Assembly (NCBI RefSeq): GCF_030440515.1
Contig: NZ_CP076543.1
Coordinates: forward strand, 2,542,001-2,606,000
Reading direction: 5' to 3'
Length of the DNA: 64,000 bases
Origin: Streptomyces xanthophaeus
GTDB lineage: Bacteria > Actinomycetota > Actinomycetes > Streptomycetales > Streptomycetaceae
Shown: positions 36,479-45,300 of the stretch, piece by piece
How the letters are laid out: every line of letters starts with the position of its first letter
How positions within the stretch are numbered: position 1 is the stretch's first letter
The notes under the pieces: generated by a model
What the model was told of the DNA's origin: nothing
Databases searched by the model: none
The model's input: the letters and a program-made list of their open reading frames with translations, nothing else
Made by a program: the position numbers and the translations under genes

Positions 36479-36499
36479 GCGTTTCACAGTGTGAGACGC
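36479..36499. promoter_or_regulatory. Candidate NdgR operator in the leuC-ndgR intergenic region
   Basis: GCGTTTCACA-G-TGTGAGACGC is a 21-bp palindrome with one mismatch, ending 12 bp before the ndgR ATG. It is the best dyad in the shared 184-bp control region. Binding of NdgR (AreB) to the leuC-ndgR region is known in Streptomyces; equating that site with this dyad is inference. Confidence 0.55.
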
Positions 36500-36511
36500 G
36501 AATATCGTTTC

Positions 36512-37228
36512 ATGGACAACTCTAGCGGCGTCGGCGTTCTCGACAAGGCAGCTCTGGTATTGAGCGCACTGGAGTCCGGTCCGGCCACCCTCGCCGGGCT
36601 GGTCGCGGCGACAGGGCTCGCACGACCCACGGCACATCGCCTTGCCGTGGCACTGGAACACCACCGGATGGTGGCGAGGGACATGCAGGGCCGGTTCATC
36701 CTCGGACCGCGGCTGGCGGAGCTCGCCGCCGCGGCCGGCGAGGACCGCCTGCTGGCCACGGCGGGACCGGTACTCACCCACCTCCGTGACGTGACGGGAG
36801 AGAGCGCGCAGCTCTACCGCCGTCAGGGAGACATGCGCATCTGCGTGGCGGCCGCGGAGCGGCTGTCCGGCCTTCGGGACACCGTCCCGGTGGGCTCGAC
36901 GCTTCCGATGAAGGCCGGTTCGGCCGCGCAGATCCTGATGGCATGGGAGGAGCCCGAGCGGCTCCACCGCGGTCTTCAGGGCGCGCGCTTCACGGCGACG
37001 GCGCTCTCGGGCGTCCGGCGTCGCGGCTGGGCGCAGTCGATCGGCGAGCGGGAGCCCGGTGTGGCCTCCGTGTCGGCGCCGGTGCGCGGGCCGTCGAACC
37101 GCGTGGTGGCCTCCGTATCGGTCTCCGGACCGATCGAGCGGCTGACCCGCCACCCGGGCCGGATGCACGCCCAGGCCGTCATCGACGCGGCCGCACGACT
37201 CACGGAGGCCCTGCGCCGCTCCGGCTGA
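36512..37228 (+). CDS. ndgR: IclR-family regulator NdgR of leucine/amino-acid metabolism
   Basis: 238-aa IclR regulator. ATG at 36512. N-terminal winged helix: VGVLDKAALVLSALESGPAT, LAGLVAATGLARPTAHRLAV. The C-terminal effector domain has QLYRRQGDMRICVAAAERLS and VPVGSTLPMKAGSAAQILMA. Matches NdgR (AreB) in length, sequence style and location divergent from leuCD; these regulators influence leucine, methionine and cysteine genes and antibiotic onset. Likely autoregulated through the palindrome at 36479-36499. Confidence 0.93.
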   Translation: MDNSSGVGVLDKAALVLSALESGPATLAGLVAATGLARPTAHRLAVALEHHRMVARDMQGRFILGPRLAELAAAAGEDRLLATAGPVLTHLRDVTGESAQLYRRQGDMRICVAAAERLSGLRDTVPVGSTLPMKAGSAAQILMAWEEPERLHRGLQGARFTATALSGVRRRGWAQSIGEREPGVASVSAPVRGPSNRVVASVSVSGPIERLTRHPGRMHAQAVIDAAARLTEALRRSG

Positions 37229-37353
37229 GCCGCTTTCCGGCCCACAGGGCCTCTTCCCCCGCCCATCCCCCGGGTCCGGGGGCGCGTACGACGCCGCACA
37301 CGTCCTGACACGCGCCCTCGGACCCGCACTTGTCTGCGCGCCGGCACATACGA

Positions 37354-37388
37354 AAGAGGCCCTCCGCGATGAACGCGGAGGGCCTCTT
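37354..37388. terminator. Terminator between ndgR and the tRNA cluster
   Basis: Perfect 15-bp stem (aagaggccctccgcg / cgcggagggcctctt), 5-nt loop. Convergent position, so it can end both ndgR and the leftward tRNA transcript. Confidence 0.85.
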
Positions 37389-37395
37389 CGATGCG

Positions 37396-37468
37396 TACCC
37401 CCGACCGGATTCGAACCGGCGCTACCGCCTTGAGAGGGCGGCGTGCTAGGCCGCTACACAACGGGGGC
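37396..37468 (-). tRNA. tRNA-Glu (CTC), copy 1
   Basis: 73-nt cloverleaf on the minus strand: acceptor GCCCCCG / CGGGGGT plus discriminator A, anticodon loop with CTC, T-arm GGTTCGAATCC. CCA is not encoded. Last gene of the leftward cluster. Confidence 0.95.
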
Positions 37469-37491
37469 TAGCTGGTGCTGCTGTTACTGCG

Positions 37492-37563
37492 CTGGGCTAC
37501 CAGGACTCGAACCTAGAATAAGGGAACCAGAAACCCTCGTGTTGCCAATTACACTATAGCCCA
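37492..37563 (-). tRNA. tRNA-Gln (CTG), copy 1
   Basis: 72-nt tRNA with acceptor TGGGCTA / TAGCCCA, discriminator G, anticodon CTG in TTCTGGT, T-arm GGTTCGAGTCC. Differs from the second Gln tRNA only by a compensated acceptor pair. Confidence 0.93.
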
Positions 37564-37587
37564 AAGTGGTCTAGACCAGACCAACAG

Positions 37588-37660
37588 TACCCCCGACCGG
37601 ATTCGAACCGGCGCTACCGCCTTGAGAGGGCGGCGTGCTAGGCCGCTACACAACGGGGGC
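37588..37660 (-). tRNA. tRNA-Glu (CTC), copy 2
   Basis: Same 73-nt sequence as copy 1; anticodon CTC. Confidence 0.95.
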
Positions 37661-37721
37661 CCTAGCGATCCTGCTTCGAGACGTCCGGGTGCGACCCAGG
37701 AGATCTCGCGGGAAGGATCTG

Positions 37722-37794
37722 TACCCCCGACCGGATTCGAACCGGCGCTACCGCCTTGAGAGGGCGGCGTGCTAGGCCGCTACACAACGGGGGC
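37722..37794 (-). tRNA. tRNA-Glu (CTC), copy 3
   Basis: Same 73-nt sequence as copies 1 and 2; the spacer to copy 2 is unique sequence. Confidence 0.95.
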
Positions 37795-37821
37795 AAAGCA
37801 CTGCGTTACTGCTGCACTGCG

Positions 37822-37893
37822 CTGGGGTACCAGGACTCGAACCTAGAATAAGGGAACCAGAAACCCTCGTGTTGCCAATTACACTATACCCCA
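37822..37893 (-). tRNA. tRNA-Gln (CTG), copy 2
   Basis: 72 nt, acceptor TGGGGTA / TACCCCA. Position 5 and its partner are changed together relative to copy 1 (C-G to G-C). First gene of the leftward cluster. Confidence 0.93.
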
Positions 37894-37895
37894 CC

Positions 37896-37922
37896 AAAAG
37901 TCAACCCCTTGCGGGGGCTTTT
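37896..37922 (-). terminator. Probable terminator of the HAD gene, ahead of the tRNA cluster
   Basis: On the minus strand CCCC-GCAA-GGGG flanked by AAAAG and CTTTT. It lies between the HAD gene stop and the first tRNA. The stem is short, so confidence is moderate. Confidence 0.5.
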
Positions 37923-37979
37923 CTTTGGGTGGCGCCTCCGTCCGGCCTCTCGGCCCGCTCCGGCGGCGCAGAAAGAACA

Positions 37980-38708
37980 TTACCGGATGCCTGACCGTGC
38001 TCCAAAACGGGTATCCCGTGCCAGCAGCTGAGGGAGCTGGTCAAGGCCCTCGATGCGGTGCGCGCCGTCGGGCCCGGGGCCGCGGCCGCCGTCGCGGTCG
38101 ATCCAGACGGCCGTCAATCCGGCGTCACGCGCTCCCCGCGCGTCGATCTCCGGCTGGTCCCCCACGTACGCCACCTCGCCGGGCGGCAGCCCGAGCGCCT
38201 CGCACGCGGCCAGGAAGGCCCCCGCCTCGGGCTTGCTGATCCCGAGTTCGACGGCGCAGACCAGCACCTCGAAGCGGTCGCGCAGTCCGAGGTCGCGCAG
38301 CTTCGGGTCCTGGTTGGCGAGGGAGGAGTTGGAGAGCACCCCGTGCCGGTAGTCGGCCGCGAGGGCGTCGAGGGCGGGCACCACGTCGGGGAAGACGGTC
38401 CAGCCGGCCTTGTAGTGCTCCACGTACTGGTCGAACCAGGCGTCGGCCTCGTCCGCGGTCATCCCGGGCTCCTCCAGGAACTCCCGCACCCGCTCCTGCC
38501 GCTGCCCCTGGAAGGTGCCCTCGCCGGCCGCGAAGCGCGCCCAGTGCCGGTCGGTGATCTCCCGCCACAGCGCGAGGGCCTGCGCGGGGGTCCCGTACCG
38601 GTCCGACAGACCCGCGGCCTCCACCTGCCGCGCCAGCCCGGCGGCGTCGGCCCCCGTGTAGTCGAAGAGGGTGTCGTCGATGTCCCAGAGAACCGCGCGG
38701 ATGACCAT
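37980..38708 (-). CDS. HAD-superfamily hydrolase
   Basis: 242-aa haloacid dehalogenase-like phosphatase. ATG at 38708 (MVIRAVLWDIDDTLFDYTGA), giving motif I DIDDT. Motif II is in GVLSNSSLANQDP, motif III Lys in LGISKPEAGAFLAA, motif IV in VAYVGDQPEIDARGA. A cap of the C1 type follows motif I. Substrate unknown; FMN or sugar phosphates are possible. Confidence 0.9.
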   Translation of the reverse strand: MVIRAVLWDIDDTLFDYTGADAAGLARQVEAAGLSDRYGTPAQALALWREITDRHWARFAAGEGTFQGQRQERVREFLEEPGMTADEADAWFDQYVEHYKAGWTVFPDVVPALDALAADYRHGVLSNSSLANQDPKLRDLGLRDRFEVLVCAVELGISKPEAGAFLAACEALGLPPGEVAYVGDQPEIDARGARDAGLTAVWIDRDGGRGPGPDGAHRIEGLDQLPQLLARDTRFGARSGIR

Positions 38709-38837
38709 GCCCCAAGTATGCGAAACCCCTGCGGGCCATGTCCTGCGGACGCAAGACATGGAATTCAGCGCTCCATTTCCATTTCCGACCTCGGCGGATA
38801 CCGCACCACAGCCCCGCGCAGGGCCCGCACGGACGGC

Positions 38838-39197
38838 ATGACGACGAGACGCGTGGCAACTGCCGTGCTCGCCAGGCCCGTTCTGGCCGGATGCTCGGCA
38901 CAGAGAACGCCGCGGGAGGACGCGGCGCGGCTTCCGCAAGGATTCCGAACACTCGCGGGCCGTCGGGGCCTGAAGGAAAAGGGCTGTTCGTACGCGTCGC
39001 CGACGGATCCGCCGGCGGTGGTGGAATTCCAGGACGGTCCGGAAATCCGGCGGGCGAAGATCGCGGTGGATGCCGAGGTGCCCCGGGAACTGCGCGAGCT
39101 GCACCTGAACAAGGTCGCCGCGGCCGGGACAGACCTCAGGCCCGGACCCCTCGGGGGGTCCGGGCCTGGTCTTCGTACGGGAGCGGCTACGCGGTGA
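38838..39197 (+). CDS. Doubtful small lipoprotein-like ORF, possibly a gene remnant
   Basis: An open frame of 119 codons from ATG at 38838 begins [20 protein letters not shown], with an LAGC lipobox but only a short hydrophobic stretch. A middle part, [20 protein letters not shown], could be genuine. The frame then runs through the gltX terminator and overlaps the gltX stop, which a real gene rarely does. It may be a truncated or frame-shifted lipoprotein gene, or chance. Otherwise the 38709-39186 gap holds nothing recognised. Confidence 0.3.
   Translation: MTTRRVATAVLARPVLAGCSAQRTPREDAARLPQGFRTLAGRRGLKEKGCSYASPTDPPAVVEFQDGPEIRRAKIAVDAEVPRELRELHLNKVAAAGTDLRPGPLGGSGPGLRTGAATR
39137..39168 (-). 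terminator. Terminator after gltX
   Basis: Perfect 14-bp stem (caggcccggacccc / ggggtccgggcctg) with TCGG loop, 19 bp beyond the gltX stop. Confidence 0.85.
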
Positions 39198-40662
39198 GCT
39201 TCGCCAGCGCCGCGTCGATACGGGCCAGCGAGCGCTCCTTGCCCAGGATCTCCAGGGACTCGAAGAGCGGCAGGCCGACCGTGCGGCCGGTCACGGCCAC
39301 GCGGACCGGGGCCTGGGCCTTGCCGAGCTTGAGGCCGTGGGCCTCACCGGCGGTCAGGACGGCCTGCTTGAGCGACTCGGGGTCCGCCCAGTCCGCCGAC
39401 TCCAGGTTGGCGCGCGCCGTGGTGAGCAGCGCGGCCGGCTCGCCCTTCATCGCCTTGTCCCACGAGGCCTGGTCCTCCACCGGCTCCTTCAGGAACAGGA
39501 AGTCGACGTTGGCCGTGATGTCCGACAGGACGGTCACCCGGGTCTGGGCGTGCGGGGCGATCCGCGCCCAGGCCTCGGCGTCGAAGTCCTCGGGGGCCCA
39601 GTTGGCGTGCGGGGCCTGCAGCCACGGGGCGCAGGCGTCCGCGAAGGCCTTCGGGTCCAGCAGGCGGATGTGGTCGCCGTTGATCGACTCGGCCTTCTTC
39701 AGGTCGAAGCGGGCCGGGTTCGCGTTCACGCCGTCGATGTCGAACTTCGAGACCATCTCCTCGATCGAGAAGACGTCCTGGTCCTTGGAGAAGGACCAGC
39801 CGAGGAGCGAGAGGTAGTTCAGCAGGCCCTCGGGGAGGAAGCCGCGCTCGCGGTACAGGTTGAGCGAGGCCTCGGGGTCGCGCTTGGAGAGCTTCTTGTT
39901 GCCCTCGCCCATCACGTACGGCAGGTGGCCGAAGGCGGGGGTGCTCTTGGCGACGCCCAGTTCGATCAGCGCCGCGTACAGGGCGATCTGCCGGGGGGTC
40001 GAGGACAGCAGGTCCTCGCCGCGCAGGACGTGAGTGATCTCCATCAGCGCGTCGTCGACGGGGTTGACCAGCGTGTACAGCGGGGCGCCGTTGGCCCGGA
40101 CGATGCCGAAGTCCGGCACGTTCTCCGGGGTGAAGGTCAGCTCGCCGCGGACGAGGTCGGTGAAGGTGATCGGCTCGTCGGGCATCCGGAAGCGGACGAT
40201 CGCCGGGCGGTGCTCGCCCTGGTACGCCTCGACCTGTACCTGGGTGAGCTCGCGGCAGTGACCGTCGTACCCGGAGGGCTTGCCGGCGGCGCGGGCGGCC
40301 GCGCGGCGGGCGTCGAGCTCTTCGGTGGAGCAGTAGCAGTGGTACGCGTAGCCGCCGTCGAGCAGCTTCTTCGCGACGTCCGCGTAGATGTCCATGCGCT
40401 CGGACTGGCGGTACGGGGCGTGCGGGCCGCCGACCTCGGGGCCCTCGTCCCAGGTGAAGCCGAGCCAGCGCAGCGAGGCGAGCAGCTGGTCGTAGGACTC
40501 CTCGGAGTCACGGGCCGCGTCGGTGTCCTCGATGCGGAAGACGAACGTACCGCCGTGGTGGCGGGCGAACGCCCAGTTGAAGAGTGCGGTCCGGACCAGG
40601 CCCACGTGGGGGTTGCCGGTCGGGGAGGGACAGAAACGTACGCGGACAGGTCCGTTAACCAC
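39187..40662 (-). CDS. gltX: Glutamate--tRNA ligase
   Basis: 491-aa class I aminoacyl-tRNA synthetase. GTG at 40662 ([20 protein letters not shown]). The HIGH-equivalent is [14 protein letters not shown]; the KMSKS-equivalent is [28 protein letters not shown] element lies in the connective domain. In actinobacteria lacking GlnRS this enzyme is non-discriminating and also loads Glu onto tRNA-Gln for GatCAB. Five Glu and Gln tRNA genes lie just downstream. Overlaps the FAH-family gene by 8 bp. Confidence 0.97.
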   Translation of the reverse strand: MVNGPVRVRFCPSPTGNPHVGLVRTALFNWAFARHHGGTFVFRIEDTDAARDSEESYDQLLASLRWLGFTWDEGPEVGGPHAPYRQSERMDIYADVAKKLLDGGYAYHCYCSTEELDARRAAARAAGKPSGYDGHCRELTQVQVEAYQGEHRPAIVRFRMPDEPITFTDLVRGELTFTPENVPDFGIVRANGAPLYTLVNPVDDALMEITHVLRGEDLLSSTPRQIALYAALIELGVAKSTPAFGHLPYVMGEGNKKLSKRDPEASLNLYRERGFLPEGLLNYLSLLGWSFSKDQDVFSIEEMVSKFDIDGVNANPARFDLKKAESINGDHIRLLDPKAFADACAPWLQAPHANWAPEDFDAEAWARIAPHAQTRVTVLSDITANVDFLFLKEPVEDQASWDKAMKGEPAALLTTARANLESADWADPESLKQAVLTAGEAHGLKLGKAQAPVRVAVTGRTVGLPLFESLEILGKERSLARIDAALAKLTA

Positions 40663-41443
40663 GCTTGATCACCTTGTTGGTGAGAGTGCCGATGCCTTCG
40701 ATGGTGACGGCGACCTCGTCGCCGACGTTGAGGGGGCCGACTCCGGCCGGGGTCCCCGTGAGGATGACGTCGCCGGGCAGCAGCGTCATGGCCTCGGAGA
40801 TGTGGACGATCAGGTCCTCGATGGAGCGGACCATGTCGCTGGTACGGCCGAGCTGGCGCTGTTCGCCGTTGACCGTGCACTGGATGGTCAGATCGCTCGG
40901 GTCCAGGTCGGTCTCGATCCAGGGGCCGAGGGGGCAGGCACTGTCGAAGCCCTTGGCCCGGGCCCACTGCTTCTCCCGCTGCTGGACGTCGCGCGCAGTG
41001 ACGTCGTTGGCGCAGGTGTAGCCGAGGATGACGTCCTTGACGCGCTCCTTCGGGACCTCGCGGCACATGCGGCCGATGACCACGGCGAGCTCCGCCTCGT
41101 GGTGGAGGTCCTGGGAGAAGGAGGGGTACGTGATCGGGTCGCCCGGGCCGACCACCGAGGTGGAGGGCTTGAAGAAGGTGATCGGGGCGTCGGGGACCTC
41201 GTTGCCGAGCTCCGCCGCGTGCTCCGCGTAGTTGCGGCCGATGGCCACGACCTTGTTCGGGAGCACGGGCGGCAGCAGTCGGACCTTGCTCATCGGGACC
41301 TTCGTGCCCGAGAGCTCGAAGTCCGCGAAGGGGATGCCCTTGATGATGTCGAGAACGAGCGTGGAGTCGTCGCCGGGGGCGCCGTCGCCCTCGACCGCGC
41401 CGAACGCGACGTTGCCGTCGATCGAGAACCTGGCGATGCGCAC
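40655..41443 (-). CDS. Fumarylacetoacetate hydrolase-family protein
   Basis: 262-aa FAH-fold, metal-dependent C-C hydrolase or decarboxylase. GTG at 41443. Motifs: [20 protein letters not shown], the acidic metal site [70 protein letters not shown]. The substrate is unknown (fumarylpyruvate- and oxaloacetate-type activities occur in this subfamily). Overlaps gltX by 8 bp, so likely co-transcribed and coupled. Confidence 0.92.
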   Translation of the reverse strand: MRIARFSIDGNVAFGAVEGDGAPGDDSTLVLDIIKGIPFADFELSGTKVPMSKVRLLPPVLPNKVVAIGRNYAEHAAELGNEVPDAPITFFKPSTSVVGPGDPITYPSFSQDLHHEAELAVVIGRMCREVPKERVKDVILGYTCANDVTARDVQQREKQWARAKGFDSACPLGPWIETDLDPSDLTIQCTVNGEQRQLGRTSDMVRSIEDLIVHISEAMTLLPGDVILTGTPAGVGPLNVGDEVAVTIEGIGTLTNKVIKRG

Positions 41444-41539
41444 CTGTTGCGTCTGCCCCTCTGTATTTCCGCTGGCTGGAGTCTGCGGACCCCAGGCTAA
41501 CGCGGCGGGCAGCGGCGCTTCACGTTCCTTGAGGGGTGG

Positions 41540-41728
41540 CTACTCCGCGGCGGCGGCGACCGGCACGTTCATCAGGACGGTGCGGCGCGGGTTCGCGGTC
41601 TGCGTCGGCAGCTCGACGGCGTGCTCCGGGGTGGCCGGTGCCGCCTGCAGTTCCTCGGCGTCCTTGAGGTGCGCGAGGGTCGTGCGGCGGGGGTTGGCTA
41701 TGTTGCGGAACATCGTCGTCGTCTTCAT
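41540..41728 (-). CDS. 62-aa peptide with duplicated ANPRRT(T/V)L motif, function unknown
   Basis: Minus-strand ORF from ATG at 41728. The peptide begins MKTTTMFRNI, then ANPRRTTLAHLKDAEELQ, a Pro/Ala/Glu spacer, then TANPRRTVLMNVPVAAAAE at the end. The octapeptide ANPRRT(T/V)L therefore occurs near each terminus, about 37 residues apart. No signal peptide, Cys, TM helix or known domain is seen. It could be a small regulator with two equal docking sites, or a precursor peptide, although no modifying enzyme is adjacent. It lies upstream of the FAH-gltX genes in the same direction and divergent from conservon 1. The RBS is weak, but codon use is Streptomyces-like. Confidence 0.65.
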   Translation of the reverse strand: MKTTTMFRNIANPRRTTLAHLKDAEELQAAPATPEHAVELPTQTANPRRTVLMNVPVAAAAE

Positions 41729-42307
41729 CGGAGTTCGGGGTCCTCGGTTCGATCTATGGGTGTCGGTTGTCGCATGCACCAACCCTGGCGCCAACCCTTT
41801 AAGGGGCAAGGCTAAACATCTGAATCCCCCGGCGAACCGGGAAGTAATGGCCACGGCTATGTGAGTTTGCTCACCCTTGACCCGACATTACCGACATAAT
41901 GGACAGTCAACTTCACCCCCCGAAACGGACATTGCGCCACTGAATGCGTCATTCCGCTCCTGATCATCTCGACTGGGACACCTTGACGGCCCCGTTGTTT
42001 GGATGGCGTAAGTCCGGTTTCTACCGAATGCAGTCGCACATCGCGTAGCGCTTCTGTCACAAGCCGTAACCGACTCTCCGGGCCGACACTCGCACCTTGT
42101 TGGAGATCCTCCACTGTGCTGGAATTCGCGGGACCGCCGCGGGAATCAGCCGGCGCGCAGGTGGCGCGACACCGCGCCGAGCGCGGTGGCAAAGAGAGGA
42201 AGACGCGCCGGTCACCGACGACCACCATGGGGCGGCAAGTGCCCCACGACTCGACACCGTCCCACCGGTCTCCCGGCGGGACGCCTGGTCCAGAGGTTGC
42301 GACGCTA
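41729..42307. promoter_or_regulatory. Control region between the 62-aa peptide gene and conservon 1
   Basis: 580 bp without a supported gene. AT-richer sequence at ~41800-41910 should include the promoter of the peptide gene and probably that of cvnA1. TTGACC (41875-41880) and TAATGG (41895-41900) are present on the plus strand, but the 14-bp gap is too short for a normal promoter. GTGCTGGAATTC (42116-42127) recurs exactly upstream of conservon 2 (47711-47722). An in-frame open stretch precedes the chosen cvnA1 start; coding there is not supported. Confidence 0.4.
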
Positions 42308-45300
42308 GTGCAGGGACGATTCAAGAGGGATGGCAGCGCTGCGGCGGAGCAGGAGCCGCGCGGCGGGACCGACCGTGGCTCCTCGCCCCAGCACGCCCAG
42401 AACCGCGGGCCGGCTGTCGAAGGCGCAGGCCCCGACACCTCCGCCGCGGTGAAGGCGAAGGGCCGTGGGAAGTCCGTGAAGGCCAGGGTCAAGGCGAAAG
42501 CCGGATCCCCCGCGCCTGCCGGACCGGCTGAGCAGGACGAGGCGATACCGAAGGCCCCGAACGGGCCCGGTTCTCGTCTCGCCATGCAGAACTGGCGCAT
42601 CAGCACGCGACTGGTGTCGCTGCTGACCCTGCCGGTCGTCGCCGCCACCACGCTCGGTGGTTTCCGTATCAACGACTCGCTCAACGACATCGCACAGCTG
42701 GAGCACATGCAGCTGCTGACGACGATGACGCGACAGGCCACCAACCTGGCCGCCATGCTCCAGGAGGAGCGCGACCTCTCCGCAGGTCCGCTCTCCCTCT
42801 CCCGGGGCAAGACGACCAGCAGTGTCGACGTCGTCCGTCAGCAGACGGACACCGCTGCCAAGGCCTTCGCCGCCGCGACCGACAAGGTCGACAGCACGGG
42901 CGCGAAGGACGACACGCTCCGGTCGATCCGTAACAACGTCCTGCAGATCGGCCGTCAGCTCACCAACATCGAGACGATCCGCACCCGGGCGTACGTCAAC
43001 GGCGCCCAGCAGACCGTCAGTGAGTACAACGCGGTCATCGTCTCGCTGCTCTCGCTCTCCCAGGACATGGCGCAGGCCACCTCCAACCCGGAGATGATCA
43101 AGCGTACCCGTGCCCTGGCCGCGTTCTCCGCCGCCAAGGAGTACGCCTCCATCCAGCGCGCGATCATCGCCGCCTCGCTCCCCGACACCAACGAGCGCCA
43201 GGGTGAGCTGAAGGAGAACGACCGGCTCTACGCCCTCTCCGCCCAGAAGGGCGAGCAGCAGGCGAAGACGACCTTCGGACTCGTCTACCAGGGCCGGACC
43301 GAGGAGCTCCTCGCGGGTCTGGGCGACAGCAACTCCGAGATCTCCACCGCCGACGGCTACTCCCGCCGCGTCCTGGCCAGCCAGGACGCGTTCCTCCGGG
43401 AGAAGAACCGCTCCTGGCTCGACTGGTACGACGCCGACGGCACCAAGCTCCAGGCCATGAAGGTCATCGAGCTGACCCTGCTCGAGGAGATGGAGCAGAA
43501 GGCCCGTGAGCTGAAGAACGAGGCCCAGCAGGACGCCATCATCAACGGTGCCCTGATCCTCCTCGTCCTCGGTGTCTCCCTCGTCGGCGCCTTCGTCATG
43601 GCCCGCTCGATGATCCGCTCGCTGCGCCGCCTGCAGGACACCGCGACGCGCGTCGCGCAGGACCGGCTGCCCGAGCTCGTCAAGCAGCTCTCCGAGTCCG
43701 ACCCGCAGGACGTGGACACGTCCGTGGAGTCGGTCGGTGTGCACACCCGCGACGAGATCGGCCAGGTGGCCGCGGCATTCGACGACGTGCACCGCGAGGC
43801 CGTCCGACTCGCCGCCGAGCAGGCCCTCCTGCGAGGCAACGTCAACGCGATGTTCACCAACCTCTCGCGCCGCTCGCAGGGCCTCATCCAGCGTCAGCTC
43901 TCGCTCATCTCCGAACTGGAGTCGCGCGAGGCCGACCCGGACCAGCTGTCCTCCCTCTTCAAGCTCGACCACCTCGCGACCCGCATGCGCCGTAACGGCG
44001 AAAACCTCCTCGTCCTCGCGGGCGAGGAGCCGGGCCGCCGGTGGACCCGCCCCGTCCCGCTGGTCGACGTGCTCCGTGCCGCCGCCTCCGAGGTGGAGCA
44101 GTACGAGCGCGTCGAGCTGGCCTCGGTGCCCGGCACCGATGTCGCCGGCCGCGTGGTCAACGACCTCGTGCACGTCCTCGCCGAGCTGCTGGAGAACGCC
44201 ACCTCGTTCTCCTCCCCGCAGACCAAGGTCAAGGTCACCGGTCACGCACTGCCCGACGGCCGCGTGCTCGTCGAGATCCACGACACCGGTATCGGCCTCT
44301 CCCCCGAGGACCTCGCCGCGATCAACGAGCGACTCGCGTCGCCGCCGACCGTGGACGTCTCCGTCTCCCGGCGCATGGGCCTGTTCGTGGTCGGCCGCCT
44401 GTCCCTGCGACACGGCATCCGGATCCAGCTGCGCCCCTCCGACTCGGGTGGTACGACGGCCCTCGTCATGCTGCCGGTGGACGTCGCCCAGGGCGGCAAG
44501 AAGCCGGCTCCCATGCCGGGCCAGGGTGGTCAGGGCGGCCCCGGTGGCGCTCCGGGTGCTCCCGGCGCGCAGGGTGCCGTGGGCGGTCCGGCCGCACGTC
44601 CGTCGGTGGGCTCGGGCCCGCAGCGCGGTCAGGTCGCCGGTGGCGGCCAGCGCGCCGCTCTGCCGGGCCGCGACGGCGCCGGCCAGCGTCCGCAGGGCCC
44701 GCAGGGTGGCCGCCCGCAGCAGGGTGGTCCCGGTGGCCGTCCGCAGCAGGGTCCGACCACCGCGGGTCAGGGCCAGGGTGCCTTCGGTTCCGGTGCACCG
44801 CTGCCGGCCCGCGGTCCGGTCGCCAGTGCCGGCTTCGGCGGTGGCCCGCAGGCCCGTCCGGCTTCCGGTCCGACCGGATACCCGCAGGGCAACGGCTTCG
44901 AGCGGCCCCAGCAGCCTCAGCAGCACCAGTCCCAGCAGTCGCAGTCCCAGCAGCCGGCCCCGCCCGCGGCACCGGCTTCGAACGGACCCCGGCCGCAGCT
45001 GCCGCCGCGCGGTGGCGCTCCTCGTGCGGAGCTCCCCGGCCCGCAGACCACCAGCTGGGGCAGCGACCAGGCGCGCGGTCACGACGAGCTGTCGGGCCCC
45101 GGCTCGACGGCCGAGTTCGCCCGCCCGGACTTCAACGCCCCGATGCCCCAGGCGGACGGCGGCAACAGCACGACCGGACAGTTCGAGCGTCCGGACGTGC
45201 GGGGCCCCATGAACCCGTCCACCACCGGACAGTTCGAGCGCCCGGGCTACCAGCCCCAGCGTCCCGGCGGCCCCGGTGTCGGCGGCTACGCCCCGCAGCA

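Noticed and set aside
36484..36513. Nine-codon ORF with two Leu codons upstream of leuC, as a possible leader peptide
   Set aside because: It overlaps the ndgR start and operator, and no terminator/antiterminator pair follows before leuC.
37390..37900. Repeated ~70-bp blocks resembling a CRISPR-like or repeat array
   Set aside because: They fold as tRNA-Glu and tRNA-Gln cloverleaves with correct anticodons; the spacing is irregular.
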